Below, piece after piece: positions 62,223-64,000 of a DNA stretch of 64,000 nt. The notes under the pieces are model-generated. The model did not search any database. It saw only the letters and a list, made by a program, of their open reading frames with translations, and was not told the origin of the DNA. The DNA comes from Saccharibacillus sp. O23 (GTDB lineage Bacteria > Bacillota > Bacilli > Paenibacillales > Paenibacillaceae). Made by a program: the position numbers and the translations under genes. Where the stretch lies: positions 62,001-126,000 of the forward strand of contig NZ_NJDE01000021.1 in assembly GCF_002205895.1 (NCBI RefSeq), written 5' to 3'. Every line of letters begins with the position of its first letter. Position 1 is the stretch's first letter.

Positions 62223-64000
62223 TTACTCGATCCGCTCTCCTTGCAGCGAGACGAGCGTCCGGAGTTCCTCGTTGGACATCTCCGTCAACCAACGTTCTCC
62301 GGTCCCCGTCACCCGCTCGGCCAGCGTCTTTTTGTTTTCGATCATCTCGTCGATCCGTTCTTCCAGCGTTCCCTGGCAGATCAGCTTATGCACCTGCACG
62401 CCCCGGCGCTGACCGATGCGGAACACGCGGTCGGTCGCTTGGTTCTCGACGGCCGGGTTCCACCAACGGTCGAAATGCACTACATGGTTGGCTCGGGTCA
62501 AGTTGAGTCCCAGACCGCCTGCTTTAAGCGACAGGATAAACGCGCTCGCGCCTTCGCCTTCTTGGAACGTCCGGATCATCCGGTCGCGTTCTTCTTTCTT
62601 GACCGCGCCGTGCAGGAACATCGGTTCCTCGCCGTAGCGGCGGTTCAATTCTTCGGCCAGCAGCTTGCCCATGCGTACGTACTGCGTGAAGATCAGCACC
62701 GACTCGCCGTTGTCGCGAATGCGGTCCAGCAGCTCGATCAGCTGCATCAGCTTGCCCGACTTCTCGGCTTTCGCCGTTCCCGTATGCTCTTTGACAAGCG
62801 CCGGATGGTCGCAGATCTGCTTGAGCCGCGTAAGCGCCGAGAGCACGATCCCTTGGCGCACGGTCCGGCTGGTCGCTTCCCGGCTCTCGACTTTCTGCAT
62901 CAGCTCGCCGACGACCGCTTGATACATGCCCGCTTGTTCGATCGTCAATTCGCAATACGACTTCAGCTCGATCTTCTCCGGCAGATCTTTGCGGATATCC
63001 GGATCGCTCTTGAGACGGCGAAGCATGAACGGCGCGACCATGGTCCGAAGCTTGTCGCTCTCTTCGGGAACCTGAGGCGCATTGGCGCCGAAGCGGCGTC
63101 GGAACGAAGCCGCGGAGCCCAGATAGCCGGGATTCATGAACTGGAAGATCGACCACAGCTCGGCCAGACGGTTCTCCACCGGCGTGCCGGTCACCGCGAT
63201 CCGATGCGGCGAATTCAGCTTCATGACGTTCTGCGCCTGCTTCGTGCCGTAGTTCTTGATCGATTGGGCTTCGTCGAGCACGACCGACGTCCAGACGATG
63301 CCGCGAAACTCTTCCACGTCGCGGCCGATCAGCGGATACGTCGTCAAAATGATGTCGTGTTCGCGCGCGCAGCGCTCGAACGCTTCTCCGCGCAGTCGCT
63401 GCGTGCCGTGATGGACATGCAGCGTAAAGTCCGGAGCGAACCGTTGAATCTCCCGCTGCCAGTTGCCGAGCAGCGAAGTCGGGCAGACGATCAGCTTCGG
63501 TCCCGCCGCCGGATGGTCCAGCAGGCAGGCGATCACCTGCACGGTCTTGCCCAGACCCATATCGTCGGCGAGGCAGGCTCCGAAGCCCATCTCGCGCATC
63601 GCCGACAACCAGCGGTACCCGCGTTCCTGATAAGGACGCAGCGTGCCGTTCAGCGCCTGCGGCACGCCGCGCTCGGACGGCACGCGTCCGCCGCCCCGCA
63701 GCAGATCGTACAGCATGCCGTACGTCTCGATCCCCGAGACGCCCACGCCGTTCCACATCGTATCGTCTTCGGCCGCCGACAGCTTGAGCAGTTCGCCGAA
63801 AGTCATCTCGTGCACCGTTTGCTTTTTCAGCAGGCGCAGCACTTGACGGACTTCTTTGACGTCGACTTCGACCCACTCGCCGTTCAAGAACACGAGCGGG
63901 ACGCCGTCTTCGGCGATCCGGCGCAGTTCGTCAAGCCCGACCGACGCTCCGCCGATCGTCGCTTCCAGATCGAATTCCACCAACTGCTTGATGCCGAGCG
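62223..64000 (-). CDS. SNF2-family DEAD/DEAH helicase, partial (5' end outside window)
   Basis: The last 592 residues of an ATP-dependent dsDNA translocase. The frame is open to the right window edge, so the N-terminus is missing. Seen: motif I DDMGLGKTVQVIA, motif II VVLDEAQSIKN (DEAQ), motif III VTGTPVENRLAELWSIFQFMNPGYLG, and in the second RecA lobe VLIFTQYVRMGKLL, FILSLKAGGLGLNLTRANHV and ATDRVFRIGQRR (motifs V-VI). The segment before motif I (GIKQLVEFDLEATIGG) belongs to the SNF2-associated region of Paenibacillus/Bacillus homologues. Confidence 0.95.
   Translation of the reverse strand, partial: LGIKQLVEFDLEATIGGASVGLDELRRIAEDGVPLVFLNGEWVEVDVKEVRQVLRLLKKQTVHEMTFGELLKLSAAEDDTMWNGVGVSGIETYGMLYDLLRGGGRVPSERGVPQALNGTLRPYQERGYRWLSAMREMGFGACLADDMGLGKTVQVIACLLDHPAAGPKLIVCPTSLLGNWQREIQRFAPDFTLHVHHGTQRLRGEAFERCAREHDIILTTYPLIGRDVEEFRGIVWTSVVLDEAQSIKNYGTKQAQNVMKLNSPHRIAVTGTPVENRLAELWSIFQFMNPGYLGSAASFRRRFGANAPQVPEESDKLRTMVAPFMLRRLKSDPDIRKDLPEKIELKSYCELTIEQAGMYQAVVGELMQKVESREATSRTVRQGIVLSALTRLKQICDHPALVKEHTGTAKAEKSGKLMQLIELLDRIRDNGESVLIFTQYVRMGKLLAEELNRRYGEEPMFLHGAVKKEERDRMIRTFQEGEGASAFILSLKAGGLGLNLTRANHVVHFDRWWNPAVENQATDRVFRIGQRRGVQVHKLICQGTLEERIDEMIENKKTLAERVTGTGERWLTEMSNEELRTLVSLQGERIE

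Overview
The window looks like chromosomal DNA of a moderately GC-rich member of the Bacillota, most likely Paenibacillaceae (Paenibacillus or Saccharibacillus type). This is inferred from the gene content: Bacillus-type homologues of acpS, brx, ecsAB, azlCD, yhaQP, ytrA, xpt-pbuX and mscL, strong GGAGG ribosome binding sites, frequent TTG/GTG starts, sigma-A promoters, purine riboswitches and an S-layer-anchored mannanase. I saw no rRNA, tRNA, phage, plasmid or CRISPR locus. No species name can be proved from the sequence alone.

Layout. 1-570: tandem array of 25-nt hairpins, cut by the window edge. 0.9-9 kb: housekeeping and stress genes (GNAT acetyltransferase, sodA, mutY-acpS, a PH-domain protein, nadE, a bacilliredoxin, an orphan sensor kinase). 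9-18 kb: an HI0933-family flavoprotein, ecsAB with a divergent MarR regulator, an MFS drug transporter, a small winged-helix protein, free-Met-R-sulfoxide reductase and a GT2 glycosyltransferase behind two TetR-like operators. 18-24.5 kb: PAP2 phosphatase, mntH with a promoter and probable MntR site, a DUF402 protein, a 165-bp MITE, an ElaA-like acetyltransferase, and azlCD divergent from a MocR-type regulator. 24.5-25.1 kb: a gene-free cluster with two copies of a 145-bp fold-back element flanking a second, diverged copy of the hairpin array. 25.1-36 kb: an unusual XRE regulator with seven 28-residue repeats, an OatA-like acyltransferase, an M15 peptidase, a TraB-domain protein, adenine deaminase under an adenine riboswitch, a secreted asparaginase under a GlnR/TnrA-type box, a YitT protein and a GNAT acetyltransferase. 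36.3-37.5 kb: a small AT-richer patch of orphan genes including a frameshifted DUF1871 gene. 38.3-43.8 kb: a two-gene mannan-degradation operon. 44.1-48.6 kb: two ABC exporter units plus a YtrA-like GntR repressor. 48.8-64 kb: glycolipid glycosyltransferase, alpha-glucosidase, a DUF5050 protein, guanine riboswitch-xpt-pbuX, mscL with a C-terminal zinc ribbon, zinc-ribbon and hypothetical proteins, a small alarmone synthetase, an M15B carboxypeptidase, and an SNF2 helicase running off the right edge.

How genes work together. Purine salvage is controlled by two riboswitches that look to have opposite logic: an adenine-type (U74) ON switch before adenine deaminase, and a guanine-type (C74) switch before xpt-pbuX. 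Nitrogen scavenging (asparaginase) carries a GlnR/TnrA box. The two GH26 mannanases are translationally coupled (ATGA) and carry a near-consensus cre site. The most unusual elements are the repeats: two hairpin arrays with the same alternating 51/62-nt phase at distant loci, and the twin fold-back element whose core is almost identical in both copies while its arms differ. The 28-residue-repeat XRE protein next to that cluster is the most unusual protein.
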